This document shows, piece after piece, positions 6,443 through 14,564 of a stretch of 15,436 nt of DNA (its first letter is position 1; each line of letters starts with the position of its first letter). This stretch comes from UBA6544 sp049601975. GTDB taxonomy: Bacteria > Pseudomonadota > Alphaproteobacteria > UBA8366. The stretch covers positions 1-15,436 of the forward strand of contig JBMYRC010000107.1 in NCBI GenBank assembly GCA_049601975.1. The letters are read 5' to 3'. The notes below the pieces were generated by a model. The model did not search any database. It saw only the letters and a program-made list of their open reading frames with translations, and was not told the origin of the DNA. Both the position numbers and the translations under genes were made by a program.

Positions 6443-8266
6443 GTGACCGACGGAAGCGTTACAGTTAAGCGGCATACATCGACAGCGGAGCTATCGCAGC
6501 GCATCTATCGCTACTACCTCCGAGGACAATTGAAATCGATTGTCATCGCGATTGTTTGCATGATCATTACTGCCGCCGCGATAGCGGCAATGGCCAAGCT
6601 TGTTGAGCCGGCGCTGAACAATTTGTTGGTCAAACCGGATAAAAATCTTCTCTGGCTGTTACCGTTAGGTTTCATTGTGACAGCGATGGTGAAGGGTTCG
6701 GCGAACTATGTTCAAACCATCCTGATGCAGAAGGTCGGCCTGCGAATGATCGTCATGATGCAGGACCAAATGTTCGACCGCATCATGTCCGCCGATCTTA
6801 CCTATATCCAAAGCGATTCGACGGGCCGGCAAATGACCCGTTTTACAAATGATGTCCAATTTCTTCGGGATGCGACGGTAAAGGCCTTCACTGGAATTGG
6901 ACGTGAATTGATGACGGTCCTCTTCCTTGGGGGCGTGATGATCCAATTAAACTGGGAGATGGCGCTCATTGCTCTTGTATTTATGCCGATCAGTATTTTT
7001 CCGATTGTTTATATCGGACGTCGGCTTCGTCGAATCTCACGGAACACCCAGGAATCAATAGGAACGGTCGCCAGTTATTTGGATGACGTGTTTAAAGCCG
7101 CGCGGGAAGTTAAAGCGTACGGAACCGAGGAATACGAACGCTCGCGCGGCCACGAATTTTTCGAAAGTGTCTTCAATCATTTCCTGAAGGCCGGTAAAAC
7201 GCGTGCCCGAATGTCTCCGATTTTGGAGACAATGAGCGGTTTCGCCCTAGCGGCCGTCTTGGCCTGGGGTGGGCATCAAGTGCTTGCGGAAGCGACTGAC
7301 GTGGGCGAATTCATGGCGTTTTTCACAGCGGCTATGCTGGCGTATCAACCGGTGAGAAGCCTAGCCAATCTGAATGCAAGTCTGCAATTGGGGCTCGCGG
7401 CGGCCGACCGTATCTTTCATCTTCTCGATTATGAACCGAAAATTATCGACGCGCCCGATGCCAAACAGTTGCAGTTGCAAGATGGCGGTGTCTCGTTTGA
7501 CCGTGTGAATTTCTCGTATGACGCCGAGAAATTGGCCCTGAAGGACACCACGATCACTTTCGCCGCGGGCAAGACGACGGCGCTTGTCGGGCCATCGGGA
7601 GCGGGAAAGTCGACCATCCTAAATTTGATCCCGCGATTTTACGATGCTCAGGGCGGCAGGGTCCTGATCGACGGCCAAGACATCAGTAAGCTAACAATCG
7701 AATCGCTGCGGAAATCTATAGCATTGGTGAGTCAAGAAGTGACGATGTTCAACGACACTGTTCGGGCGAACATTGCGTATGCGCGGGAGGGAGCAAGCGA
7801 CACGGACGTTATTGACGCTGCCAAGGCCGCTGCGGCGCATGAATTCATCATGGAGCTTCCCCTCGGCTATGACACGATGGTCGGGGAGCGCGGACTCCGC
7901 CTGTCGGGCGGTCAACGCCAACGAATATCGATTGCCCGCGCAATGTTGAAGAATGCGCCAATTTTATTGCTCGATGAGGCAACGTCGTCGTTGGATAGTG
8001 AATCCGAACACCAAGTTCATACCGCGTTGACCCGTCTCATGCAGGGACGGACCACCATTGTTATCGCGCATCGGTTGTCGACTGTATCGGACGCCGATTG
8101 CATCTACGTGTTGGAGAGGGGACGCGTGGTTGAATCCGGAACACATACGGAATTGTATTCACACGACGGGCTGTATGCCCATTATTGCCGTATGCAATTG
8201 GATGACGGACAATCACTAAAGGTTCCGTCGGAGGTAGCAATGGCACGAGGCGGTTCGATTGATTAA
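6443..8266 (+). CDS. msbA: Lipid A export ABC transporter, MsbA type
   Basis: This 607-residue half-transporter fuses six membrane helices (about 30-330) to an ATPase domain (about 345-590). It probably flips core-lipid A across the inner membrane as a homodimer. The ATPase motifs are complete: Walker A GPSGAGKST (383-391, K389), Q-loop SQEVTMFNDTVRANI, signature LSGGQRQR (from 487), Walker B ILLLDEA (507-513, catalytic E512), D-loop SSLDSES and switch H543 in IAHR. Assignment as MsbA rather than another exporter rests on its lead position before a lipid A acyltransferase-like gene, waaA and lpxK. Alphaproteobacteria often carry such an msbA paralogue here. The start is GTG at 6443, with CGGAG about 12 bases upstream, a wide spacing. 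It overlaps the next gene by 8 bp. Confidence 0.9.
   Translation: MTDGSVTVKRHTSTAELSQRIYRYYLRGQLKSIVIAIVCMIITAAAIAAMAKLVEPALNNLLVKPDKNLLWLLPLGFIVTAMVKGSANYVQTILMQKVGLRMIVMMQDQMFDRIMSADLTYIQSDSTGRQMTRFTNDVQFLRDATVKAFTGIGRELMTVLFLGGVMIQLNWEMALIALVFMPISIFPIVYIGRRLRRISRNTQESIGTVASYLDDVFKAAREVKAYGTEEYERSRGHEFFESVFNHFLKAGKTRARMSPILETMSGFALAAVLAWGGHQVLAEATDVGEFMAFFTAAMLAYQPVRSLANLNASLQLGLAAADRIFHLLDYEPKIIDAPDAKQLQLQDGGVSFDRVNFSYDAEKLALKDTTITFAAGKTTALVGPSGAGKSTILNLIPRFYDAQGGRVLIDGQDISKLTIESLRKSIALVSQEVTMFNDTVRANIAYAREGASDTDVIDAAKAAAAHEFIMELPLGYDTMVGERGLRLSGGQRQRISIARAMLKNAPILLLDEATSSLDSESEHQVHTALTRLMQGRTTIVIAHRLSTVSDADCIYVLERGRVVESGTHTELYSHDGLYAHYCRMQLDDGQSLKVPSEVAMARGGSID
8247..8261 (+). promoter_or_regulatory. 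Shine-Dalgarno and TTG start of the DUF374 gene
   Basis: GAGG at 8247-8250 precedes the TTG at 8259 by eight bases, within the last codons of msbA. This decides the start: no ATG is available near the expected N-terminus. Confidence 0.6.
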
Positions 8267-8966
8267 GCGCATACTTTCTTCGGGCGTCGTCCGCAAATCA
8301 CTTACATGGGTCGCGGCGCAATATATCAAATTTGTCTGGATTTCTGGCCGTTGGCGTATTGTCGGCGAAGAAGTACCGGACGGATTTTTGAGCAACGGCC
8401 AACCGTTCATCGTTGCGTTTTGGCATGGCCGATTGATCATGATGGCGTTTTCTTGGAAGCGTTGTGATCTCGTGAATATGTTGATCTCCGGCCATCGTGA
8501 CGGTCAGCTGGTGTCCGGAATGATGTCTCATTTTGGCTCGAAGACAGTTTTCGGCTCCTCGACGCGGGGCGGTGCCGCAGCCTTCATTCAATTGGCGCGC
8601 CTGTTGAGAAATGGTGAGATCGTTGGGATCACACCGGACGGACCGAAAGGGCCGCGCATGCGTGCCAATGACGGTGTCATAGCGCTGGCAAAAGTAACTG
8701 GGGCGCCGATATTACCGCTAACGTTTTCCGCGTCGTTGCGCTATGTACTTAAGAGTTGGGACAGGTTCCTCCTGCCGTTTCCCTTCGGACGGGGCGTATT
8801 TCTATGGGGGGAGCCAATCTATGTCTCGAAAAACGCGGATAATATGGAAATGAGTGAAAAACGCGTTGAACTTGAACATGCTTTGCTCAAGCTGACGCAA
8901 AGGGCGGATTGGCTCATGAACCGCCCTGATGTCGAGCCCGCTCCGCTGACCTCGGAAGCCGGTTGA
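8259..8966 (+). CDS. DUF374 lysophospholipid acyltransferase-family protein
   Basis: This 235-residue protein belongs to the DUF374 branch of the lysophospholipid acyltransferase fold. The acyltransferase-like block FWHGRLIMM (His56) replaces the classic HX4D. HRDGQLVSG follows at 79-87 and the family hallmark PDGPKGPR at 126-133, with GVIALAKVTGAPILPL after that. No cleavable signal is obvious; a hydrophobic N-terminal stretch suggests membrane association. Acyl donor and acceptor are unknown. Its fixed place between msbA and waaA implies a role in lipid A or LPS maturation, perhaps addition of a fatty acid. The start is a TTG at 8259, inside the end of msbA, with GAGG eight bases upstream, so it is translationally coupled. 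waaA begins 7 bp after its stop. Confidence 0.88.
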   Translation: MIKRILSSGVVRKSLTWVAAQYIKFVWISGRWRIVGEEVPDGFLSNGQPFIVAFWHGRLIMMAFSWKRCDLVNMLISGHRDGQLVSGMMSHFGSKTVFGSSTRGGAAAFIQLARLLRNGEIVGITPDGPKGPRMRANDGVIALAKVTGAPILPLTFSASLRYVLKSWDRFLLPFPFGRGVFLWGEPIYVSKNADNMEMSEKRVELEHALLKLTQRADWLMNRPDVEPAPLTSEAG

Positions 8967-8973
8967 TTGCCCG

Positions 8974-10236
8974 ATGAGCCCGCTCTGGCTCTACCGCCTA
9001 TTTACCAATGTCGGCGGACCACTGGTCGACGGATTGTTGCGCCGCCGCTTGTCCCAAGGGAAGGAAGATGCGGTTCGGATTTCCGAACGCCGTGGTATCG
9101 CTAGCCGACGCCGGCCCAACGGTAAGCTGATTTGGATTCATGCTGCCAGTGTGGGTGAATCGCAATCGTCTTTGGCGCTCATCGCGAAATTACTTGAGGC
9201 CGAACCGGAAACCCATGTCCTACAGACGACTGGAACGCTGACTTCCGCCCATCTCATGCAGGAACGGTTGCCGCCGAGAAGTTTCCATCAATTCGCGCCC
9301 GTCGACCGATTGCCGTGGGTCAGAACTTTCCTCGATCATTGGCAGCCCGATATCGCGCTATGGATGGAATCGGAACTGTGGCCCAACTTGGTGCAGGAGA
9401 CGGCGCGCCGAAACATTCCCAGCGTATTGGTCAATGCGCGCATGTCTCGGCGTAGTTTCGGTCGCTGGCAGCGGTTTTCGGGCACAGCGCGCCATCTCTT
9501 GGGTACTTTTTCCCTTTGCCTAGCGCAGACCGAAGAGCAAGCGGACTTCTTGCGTCGTCTCGGTGCTTCGCCGGTAAAATATCTCGGTAATCTAAAATTT
9601 TCAGCGGAGGCTCTGCCGGTTGACTTGTCCGCCTTGGACGCAGTTAAAGGCGAACTCGGCGAGCGCCCCTTGTGGCTGGCTGCGAGCACGCATCCGGGTG
9701 AAGAGGAAATGGCGGCGGACGTACACGACCACCTATCGGCGGAGTGGCCGGATATTCTGACCGTTATTGTTCCCCGTCATCCGATCCGTGGCCACGAGAT
9801 CGCGAAGGCACTGCGCGCGCGGGGCCTCTCCGTATCGTTAAAATCATCGGGAGACGGTTTAACCGGCGATGTTTACGTGGCTGACACGCTTGGGGAATTG
9901 GGGTTCTTCTACCGATTGTCGACCATTGCTTTCATCGGTGGCAGCATGGCGTCCTATGGCGGACATAATCCGCTTGAGGCAGCACAGCTCGACTGTGCGG
10001 TTGTTCTAGGGCCGGATATGGGAAATTTCACGACGGTGGCGCGCGAATTGTTGGATGCAGGAGGGGCGCAGCAAGTGAATGATGCGGGAGCGGTCGCAGC
10101 GGCTGTCGCCGAACTGCTGCGCGATCCGGCGGCCCGGCAGGAACAAGCCGGGGCCGCGGCACGGGTCGCCTCTGAAAATGCGGATGCGGGCATGCGCATA
10201 CATGAAGAGATCGCCGATTTGATGAACGGTGAATAG
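8974..10236 (+). CDS. waaA: 3-deoxy-D-manno-octulosonic acid transferase
   Basis: This 420-residue GT30 enzyme (KdtA) transfers Kdo from CMP-Kdo to lipid IVA at the cytoplasmic face of the inner membrane. The hydrophobic N-terminal anchor MSPLWLYRLFTNVGGPLVDGL is typical. HAASVGES carries the expected catalytic Glu (E62). ESELWPNL follows near 132, VNARMSRRSFGRW near 157, and the C-terminal nucleotide-binding part has STHPGEE, VPRHPIRG and GGSMASYGGHNPLEAA. Length is standard. Whether it adds one or two Kdo residues cannot be told from sequence. It begins 7 bp after the DUF374 gene and ends 3 bp before lpxK, inside one operon. Confidence 0.95.
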   Translation: MSPLWLYRLFTNVGGPLVDGLLRRRLSQGKEDAVRISERRGIASRRRPNGKLIWIHAASVGESQSSLALIAKLLEAEPETHVLQTTGTLTSAHLMQERLPPRSFHQFAPVDRLPWVRTFLDHWQPDIALWMESELWPNLVQETARRNIPSVLVNARMSRRSFGRWQRFSGTARHLLGTFSLCLAQTEEQADFLRRLGASPVKYLGNLKFSAEALPVDLSALDAVKGELGERPLWLAASTHPGEEEMAADVHDHLSAEWPDILTVIVPRHPIRGHEIAKALRARGLSVSLKSSGDGLTGDVYVADTLGELGFFYRLSTIAFIGGSMASYGGHNPLEAAQLDCAVVLGPDMGNFTTVARELLDAGGAQQVNDAGAVAAAVAELLRDPAARQEQAGAAARVASENADAGMRIHEEIADLMNGE

Positions 10237-10239
10237 AAG

Positions 10240-11205
10240 ATGCAAGCACCAGGTTTTTGGGGAAATGACGGCGTTATGTCCCAGTTGCTCGCGCCCATTG
10301 GCTGGATTTATGGTCTAGCGACGACGGTGCGATGGCGGTACTCGACACCGTATTGCGCCAAGCGGCCCATTGTGTGTGTTGGAAACCTGGTCACGGGCGG
10401 CGCTGGAAAGACGCCGGTCGCTTTAGCGATCGTGGATTGGTATCTCGCAAAAGGACTCTCGCCGCATTTCCTGACGCGCGGATACGGCGGCCGTTTGGCG
10501 GGTCCACTTCAGGTCAATTTGCAAACGCATGGTGCGGCGGATGTCGGAGACGAAGCCTTGCTGCTTGCTCGTAAGGCGCCGACCTGGGTCTCCCGCGGGC
10601 GCGCCGCAGGGGCAAAGGCAGCGATTGCGGCCGGCGCGGATATCGTCGTCATGGATGACGGTTTTCAGAATCCCGGTTTGTATAAGGATTTATCGGTCGT
10701 CGTTGTCGACGGTGGTTACGGCATCGGCAATGGGCGGGTCATGCCGGCGGGACCGTTGCGGGAATTTTTGAAAGACGGGCTATCGCGCACCGACGCTATG
10801 GTTATACTTGGCCAAAACCGAGCCTTTAAGCTGACCGCGAACATGCCGACTATAGACGCCTCCCTGGTGCCCGAAGCCACTTCCTTACTGTCGGATTCCC
10901 GTCCCGTCGTCGCTTTCGCGGGAATCGGGCGACCGCAAAAATTCTTCGACACGCTTTCCGATATGGGGTTTGAAATCGCTGTAGCGAAGCCGTTCACCGA
11001 CCATCACGCTTATAGCGACAGGGAGGTATCGGCGCTAAAGTCGCTGGCATCGGAAAATGGTGCACGGTTAGTCACGACCGAGAAAGATTTTGTACGCCTC
11101 GACCCTGCGAATGCGGAAGGTATTGAGGTTGTTAAGGTCGCTGTCGAATGGGGAGATAGCGCGGGTATCGACCGCATTTTGTCCACGGTCATCTCCAATG
11201 GCTGA
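10240..11205 (+). CDS. lpxK: Tetraacyldisaccharide 4'-kinase
   Basis: This 321-residue membrane-associated kinase phosphorylates the 4' position of the lipid A disaccharide. The opening APGFWGNDGVMSQLLAPIGWIYG matches the family N-terminus and so supports the ATG at 10240 over a later ATG at 10276. The P-loop is GNLVTGGAGKTPVALAI (GGAGKT 53-58), followed by TRGYGGR, then VMDDGFQNP and the GPLRE segment. The C-terminal FTDHHAYS and VTTEKDFVRL blocks are also characteristic. It starts 3 bp after waaA and overlaps the next acyltransferase by 8 bp. The order waaA-lpxK matches the usual pathway grouping, although LpxK acts before WaaA. Confidence 0.95.
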   Translation: MQAPGFWGNDGVMSQLLAPIGWIYGLATTVRWRYSTPYCAKRPIVCVGNLVTGGAGKTPVALAIVDWYLAKGLSPHFLTRGYGGRLAGPLQVNLQTHGAADVGDEALLLARKAPTWVSRGRAAGAKAAIAAGADIVVMDDGFQNPGLYKDLSVVVVDGGYGIGNGRVMPAGPLREFLKDGLSRTDAMVILGQNRAFKLTANMPTIDASLVPEATSLLSDSRPVVAFAGIGRPQKFFDTLSDMGFEIAVAKPFTDHHAYSDREVSALKSLASENGARLVTTEKDFVRLDPANAEGIEVVKVAVEWGDSAGIDRILSTVISNG

Positions 11206-12106
11206 TCGTGGGCCCATTGCCCGCTTCTGGGTGCGTCGATTCTTGTATCCGCTACAGGCGCTGTTGATTGGCTCACTCTATTATTCTGTCCGGGCTTTAC
11301 CGTTGGCGGCGGGGACCGCTATCACCAGCCTTATGTTCCGTAAAATCGGCCGGCGCATGCGAGTGGCGCGTGTTGCGGAGCAAAATGTCCGTCGGGTGTT
11401 TCCGGAACTCGACGACGCCGAAGTCGACGACTTGTTAGACAAAATTTGGGGTAATCTCGGGCAAGGTGCGGCCGAATTCTCACATCTCGACCGATTTACG
11501 GTCAACGAACCGGATTCGAGAGTTGAGTTAGTGGGCGCGGAACATCTCACCGCCATGCAGGAAAGTAGTAAGGCGGGGATCGTCTTTTCGGCGCATACGG
11601 GGAACTGGGAACTGGGTGCTCGTGTTGTCGGACAGACCGGCCTGCCGCTCGGCCAGATTTATCGCGGTGCCGATAATCCCTTCATTGATCGGTTGTTCAA
11701 GAACGCGCGCAGCAGTGAAAATACGACGCTAATCCCTAAGGGCCGCGAAGGGGCTGCAAAGATGTTGCGCTTGATGCGCGATGGGTTGCATTTCGGCGCG
11801 ATGATGGATCAAAAATTGAACGAGGGCGTGCCTATTCCGTTTTTCGGTCATGATGCGATGACGGCGACCGCGCCGGTGGAAATCGCTCTGCGGACGGGGG
11901 GCTCAATCGTGCCGGTCCGTTGCATCCGATATCCGGGATCGCGCTTTCGGATTGAAATCTCGCCGCCGTTAGAGATTGAGCGTACCGACGACCGCAAAGC
12001 CGATGCGATTAAGGTGCTGGGGCAGATCAACGGCATTATAGAGGATTGGATTCGCGAGTATCCGGAGCAATGGTTCTGGCTACACCGGCGTTGGCCGAAG
12101 GAATAG
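11198..12106 (+). CDS. lpxL: Lipid A acyltransferase, LpxL/HtrB family
   Basis: This 302-residue protein is a late lipid A acyltransferase that adds a secondary acyl chain from acyl-ACP. The catalytic HX4E block SAHTGNWELG (H133, E138) is present, followed by IYRGADNPFIDRL, the segment LIPKGREGAAKML and MDQKLNEGVPIPFFG, all family marks. The C-terminus EYPEQWFWLHRRW is also typical. An N-terminal hydrophobic segment (LYPLQALLIGSLYYSV) anchors it in the inner membrane. The open frame extends 36 codons further upstream, but that part is antisense-free overlap with lpxK in another frame; the ATG at 11198 gives the family N-terminus and an 8-bp overlap with lpxK. Acyl-chain specificity (LpxL versus LpxM or another paralogue) cannot be decided here. 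It is the last gene of the lipid A operon. Confidence 0.9.
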   Translation: MADRGPIARFWVRRFLYPLQALLIGSLYYSVRALPLAAGTAITSLMFRKIGRRMRVARVAEQNVRRVFPELDDAEVDDLLDKIWGNLGQGAAEFSHLDRFTVNEPDSRVELVGAEHLTAMQESSKAGIVFSAHTGNWELGARVVGQTGLPLGQIYRGADNPFIDRLFKNARSSENTTLIPKGREGAAKMLRLMRDGLHFGAMMDQKLNEGVPIPFFGHDAMTATAPVEIALRTGGSIVPVRCIRYPGSRFRIEISPPLEIERTDDRKADAIKVLGQINGIIEDWIREYPEQWFWLHRRWPKE

Positions 12107-12116
12107 ATACTATTCC
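12100..12116. repeat. Inverted repeat spanning two convergent stop codons
   Basis: GGAATAG, ATA, CTATTCC is a perfect 7-bp-arm repeat. It contains the TAG of the acyltransferase gene and abuts the TAG of the convergent M23 gene; only 9 bp separate the stops. No T-run follows, so a two-way terminator role is only a possibility. Confidence 0.35.
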
Positions 12117-12934
12117 TATTTCGATGCGGGCATCGGAGGCACTAAGAAGGCCGGGTCAAGGCGCGCCTTGAAGAGATTGATCCGCCAATCGAGGTGCGGC
12201 CCTGTGGCGCGGCCGGTCTTGCCGATAGTTCCGATGCGCTGACCTTTGCGCACGAAATCCCCGATCTCGACCTCGATTGAATCCAAATGCAGCATGGCGG
12301 AGGTCAATCCATGACCATGGTCCAGAATTAGGGTGCCGCCGGTGTAATACATGTCCCGATGCGCGAGTGCCACGACGGCGTCCGCTGGAGAGACCACAGG
12401 CGTTCCGACGGGTGCAGCGACATCTAAGCCGAAATGTGGGCGGCGCGGCTTGCCGTTTAAAATCCGCTGGCTGCCGTAGACGCCGGAAATACGCCCCTGT
12501 GCGGGCCATATCCAGCCGCTTTCGAAATGGTCGTCGGCCGTATCTTTCGCGCGGGCCTTCGCGATGGTGGCATTTTCCGCGCGAATACGGTCGTAGACGG
12601 ATTTTGGCGGGGTAACCATTTTCCGCGGCAGGCCGTCGATACGTTGGATCTGATACTGCCGTTTTCCAATCTTCAGTGGCGTGTTGATTTGCTGCCCGTC
12701 CGGCAGGCGCACCACGAGGGATGATGTGGGCCCCGCATCGCGGGAGAAGCCGATCAGAAATCGGCCCTTCGCAGAGACCCGTACAGGTCGCCCTTCGAAG
12801 GTGACTTTAGCGCCTGCCGGCACTGTCCCTTGTATGAGCCCGCCCTGCACGAATTTACCTTCCAGGCGTAAGTCATCCGCGCGGACTTCGCCAACAAACA
12901 GGATCGCCAACGCGAGGATAAGCCACGTCTTCAA
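12116..12934 (-). CDS. Secreted M23 family metallopeptidase
   Basis: This 272-residue protein has an N-terminal signal peptide (KTWLILALAILFVGEVRA then DD) and is probably periplasmic. A beta-rich N-terminal region (about 20-100, with GGLIQGTVPAGAKV) precedes a linker and the C-terminal LytM/M23 domain (about 140-270). The first zinc motif is intact: HFGLD (H167, D171). YTGGTLILDHGHGLTS and MLHLD follow. The usual HxH motif reads HLD (H247, D249) in TGPHLDWRIN. That variant occurs in a proteobacterial M23 subgroup, but whether it is an active endopeptidase or a non-catalytic activator is open. The start is TTG at 12934, sharing TTGA with the xseA stop, so it depends on translation of xseA. 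Likely role: peptidoglycan remodelling. Confidence 0.88.
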   Translation of the reverse strand: MKTWLILALAILFVGEVRADDLRLEGKFVQGGLIQGTVPAGAKVTFEGRPVRVSAKGRFLIGFSRDAGPTSSLVVRLPDGQQINTPLKIGKRQYQIQRIDGLPRKMVTPPKSVYDRIRAENATIAKARAKDTADDHFESGWIWPAQGRISGVYGSQRILNGKPRRPHFGLDVAAPVGTPVVSPADAVVALAHRDMYYTGGTLILDHGHGLTSAMLHLDSIEVEIGDFVRKGQRIGTIGKTGRATGPHLDWRINLFKARLDPAFLVPPMPASK

Positions 12935-14490
12935 AGCAGGCTGCCTTGTCGTTTGTCCGGCGGGCCCGGGTTGGTCTTCTTCGGTTTCGCGGGTGCGGCC
13001 GTTTCGGACGTGATAATCGCATTCTTGCTGCCATCGGCGAACTTAATTTCCACGGCGTCTTTCGGGTTGAGCGTCGAGGCAGCGGTGACGGGGCGTGCGT
13101 TCTCGTCGAGGACGACCGTATAGCCGCGCTCAAGAACGCGCTCGAACGAATAGCTCTCGAGCAGATCCGCGAAACGGCCCCAGCGGTTCTCCGCTTCCTT
13201 GATGTGTTGCGAGGCGGCCGCGCTGGCGCGACGGTCGAGTTCCGCCAGTACCGCGCCGCTGCCGCGAATTTGCCGTTCCAGGGAAAGTGGTGAGAGGCGT
13301 TCTCCCGCACGGATGCTGCGATCTCGTGCCTGACGGCTAAAATGGGACCAGGCAACTTTCAGGGTTTTCGCTTCTCGGGCCAAGCGGTCCTTTGCATCGT
13401 TCACTAATTGTTGTGGGCTGCGCAGGCGCGCCGCGAGGTTGCCGACTTTCTGCCGCCGCAATTGATCTTCGTTGCGCAAGCTCAATGTCAGGCGGTCGGT
13501 TAAATCGTCGAGCCGCTGTTCGTGGCCGCGCAGGGTTGAGATAGGGTCCGGCAGCCCACGCCCCAGCCCTTCGAGGCGCATCCGCCTCTCACCGATATAG
13601 CGCCCAAATCCGCTCACCATGCGGCGCGAATCATCCAAGACTTGCGCCAAAAGGTCGGAGCGGACCGGCACCGCCATTTCGGCCGCTGCCGTTGGCGTCG
13701 GCGCGCGCCTGTCCGAGGCATGATCGATCAACGTCCAATCGGTCTCGTGTCCGACGGCGGAGATTAGAGGAATCTGGGACTCAGCCACCGCCCGCACTAC
13801 ACATTCTTCGTTGAAGGACCAGAGATCCTCCAGGCTGCCGCCGCCGCGCGCGACGATCAGCAAATCCGGGCGCGGAATATCACTGTCTTCCGGCAGGCTG
13901 TTGAAACCGCGAATGGCGGCACTGATCTGGTCGGCCGCTTTGTCGCCCTGCACCAGGACCGGCCACAACAACACGTGGCGGGGAAACCGGTCGGCCAGGC
14001 GGTGCAGGATGTCGCGGATGACGGCACCGGTCGGCGAGGTGACGACGCCAATCACGTCGGGCAGGAAAGGCAGCTCTCGTTTGCGGTCTAAATCGAAGAG
14101 GCCTTCGGCGGCAAGCTTCTTGCGCCGCTCTTCGAGCAATTTAAGGAGTGCGCCTTCTCCAGCCAGCTCCATCGATTCGATGACCAGCTGATATTTAGAG
14201 CGCGCCGGATAGGTCGTGAGCTTCCCCGTCGCGATGATCTCTAACCCGTCTTCCGGCTGAATCGAGAGGCGTCCCGCGACACCGCGCCAGCAGACGCCGT
14301 CGATCACCGCCGAGTCGTCCTTCAGTGTCATATAGAGATGGCCAGAGGCTGCACGCTTAAAGCCGGAAACCTCGCCCCGGACCCGCACATAGGAGAATGA
14401 ATCCTCGACCGTGCGCTTGAGCGCGCCGGATAACTCCGAGACGGAGTATTCGGGTAAATTCTGGGTTGCTGTCGTCGGGTTTTCAGGCAT
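12931..14490 (-). CDS. xseA: Exodeoxyribonuclease VII large subunit
   Basis: This 519-residue cytoplasmic protein is the catalytic subunit of exonuclease VII, which degrades single-stranded DNA to oligonucleotides together with XseB. The N-terminal OB-fold (about 12-110) starts with EYSVSELSGALKRTVE. The catalytic domain has the expected blocks GVVTSPTGAVIRDI (148-161), ARGGGSLEDLWSFNEE (214-229), and SAVGHETDW followed by SDRRAPTPTAAAEM (to about 271). A long coiled-coil-prone region follows (about 275-450), then the closing FERVLERGYTVVLDE segment. It is longer than the E. coli protein because of a Lys/Pro-rich C-terminal tail (PAKPKKTNPGPPDKRQ). A promoter-like TTGCAT, 17 bp, TATCAT lies at 14534-14506 on the minus strand but would leave only about nine bases of leader. 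xseB is not in the window. Confidence 0.95.
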   Translation of the reverse strand: MPENPTTATQNLPEYSVSELSGALKRTVEDSFSYVRVRGEVSGFKRAASGHLYMTLKDDSAVIDGVCWRGVAGRLSIQPEDGLEIIATGKLTTYPARSKYQLVIESMELAGEGALLKLLEERRKKLAAEGLFDLDRKRELPFLPDVIGVVTSPTGAVIRDILHRLADRFPRHVLLWPVLVQGDKAADQISAAIRGFNSLPEDSDIPRPDLLIVARGGGSLEDLWSFNEECVVRAVAESQIPLISAVGHETDWTLIDHASDRRAPTPTAAAEMAVPVRSDLLAQVLDDSRRMVSGFGRYIGERRMRLEGLGRGLPDPISTLRGHEQRLDDLTDRLTLSLRNEDQLRRQKVGNLAARLRSPQQLVNDAKDRLAREAKTLKVAWSHFSRQARDRSIRAGERLSPLSLERQIRGSGAVLAELDRRASAAASQHIKEAENRWGRFADLLESYSFERVLERGYTVVLDENARPVTAASTLNPKDAVEIKFADGSKNAIITSETAAPAKPKKTNPGPPDKRQGSLL

Positions 14491-14564
14491 CTTGGCTATG
14501 GGCCCATGATAAATAGGGTTGGTCGCGGATGCAAAAGTATTGCGGATAGTCGAGTGAGGAAAAG

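Noticed and set aside
11090..11197. An upstream extension of the LpxL-type acyltransferase
   Set aside because: It is the alternative reading of the lpxK C-terminus; the ATG at 11198 gives a normal family N-terminus and a short overlap.
14498..14507. The palindrome ATGGGCCCAT between xseA and purD
   Set aside because: Ten bases with a common restriction-like core are readily expected by chance; no second copy or spacing pattern supports an operator.
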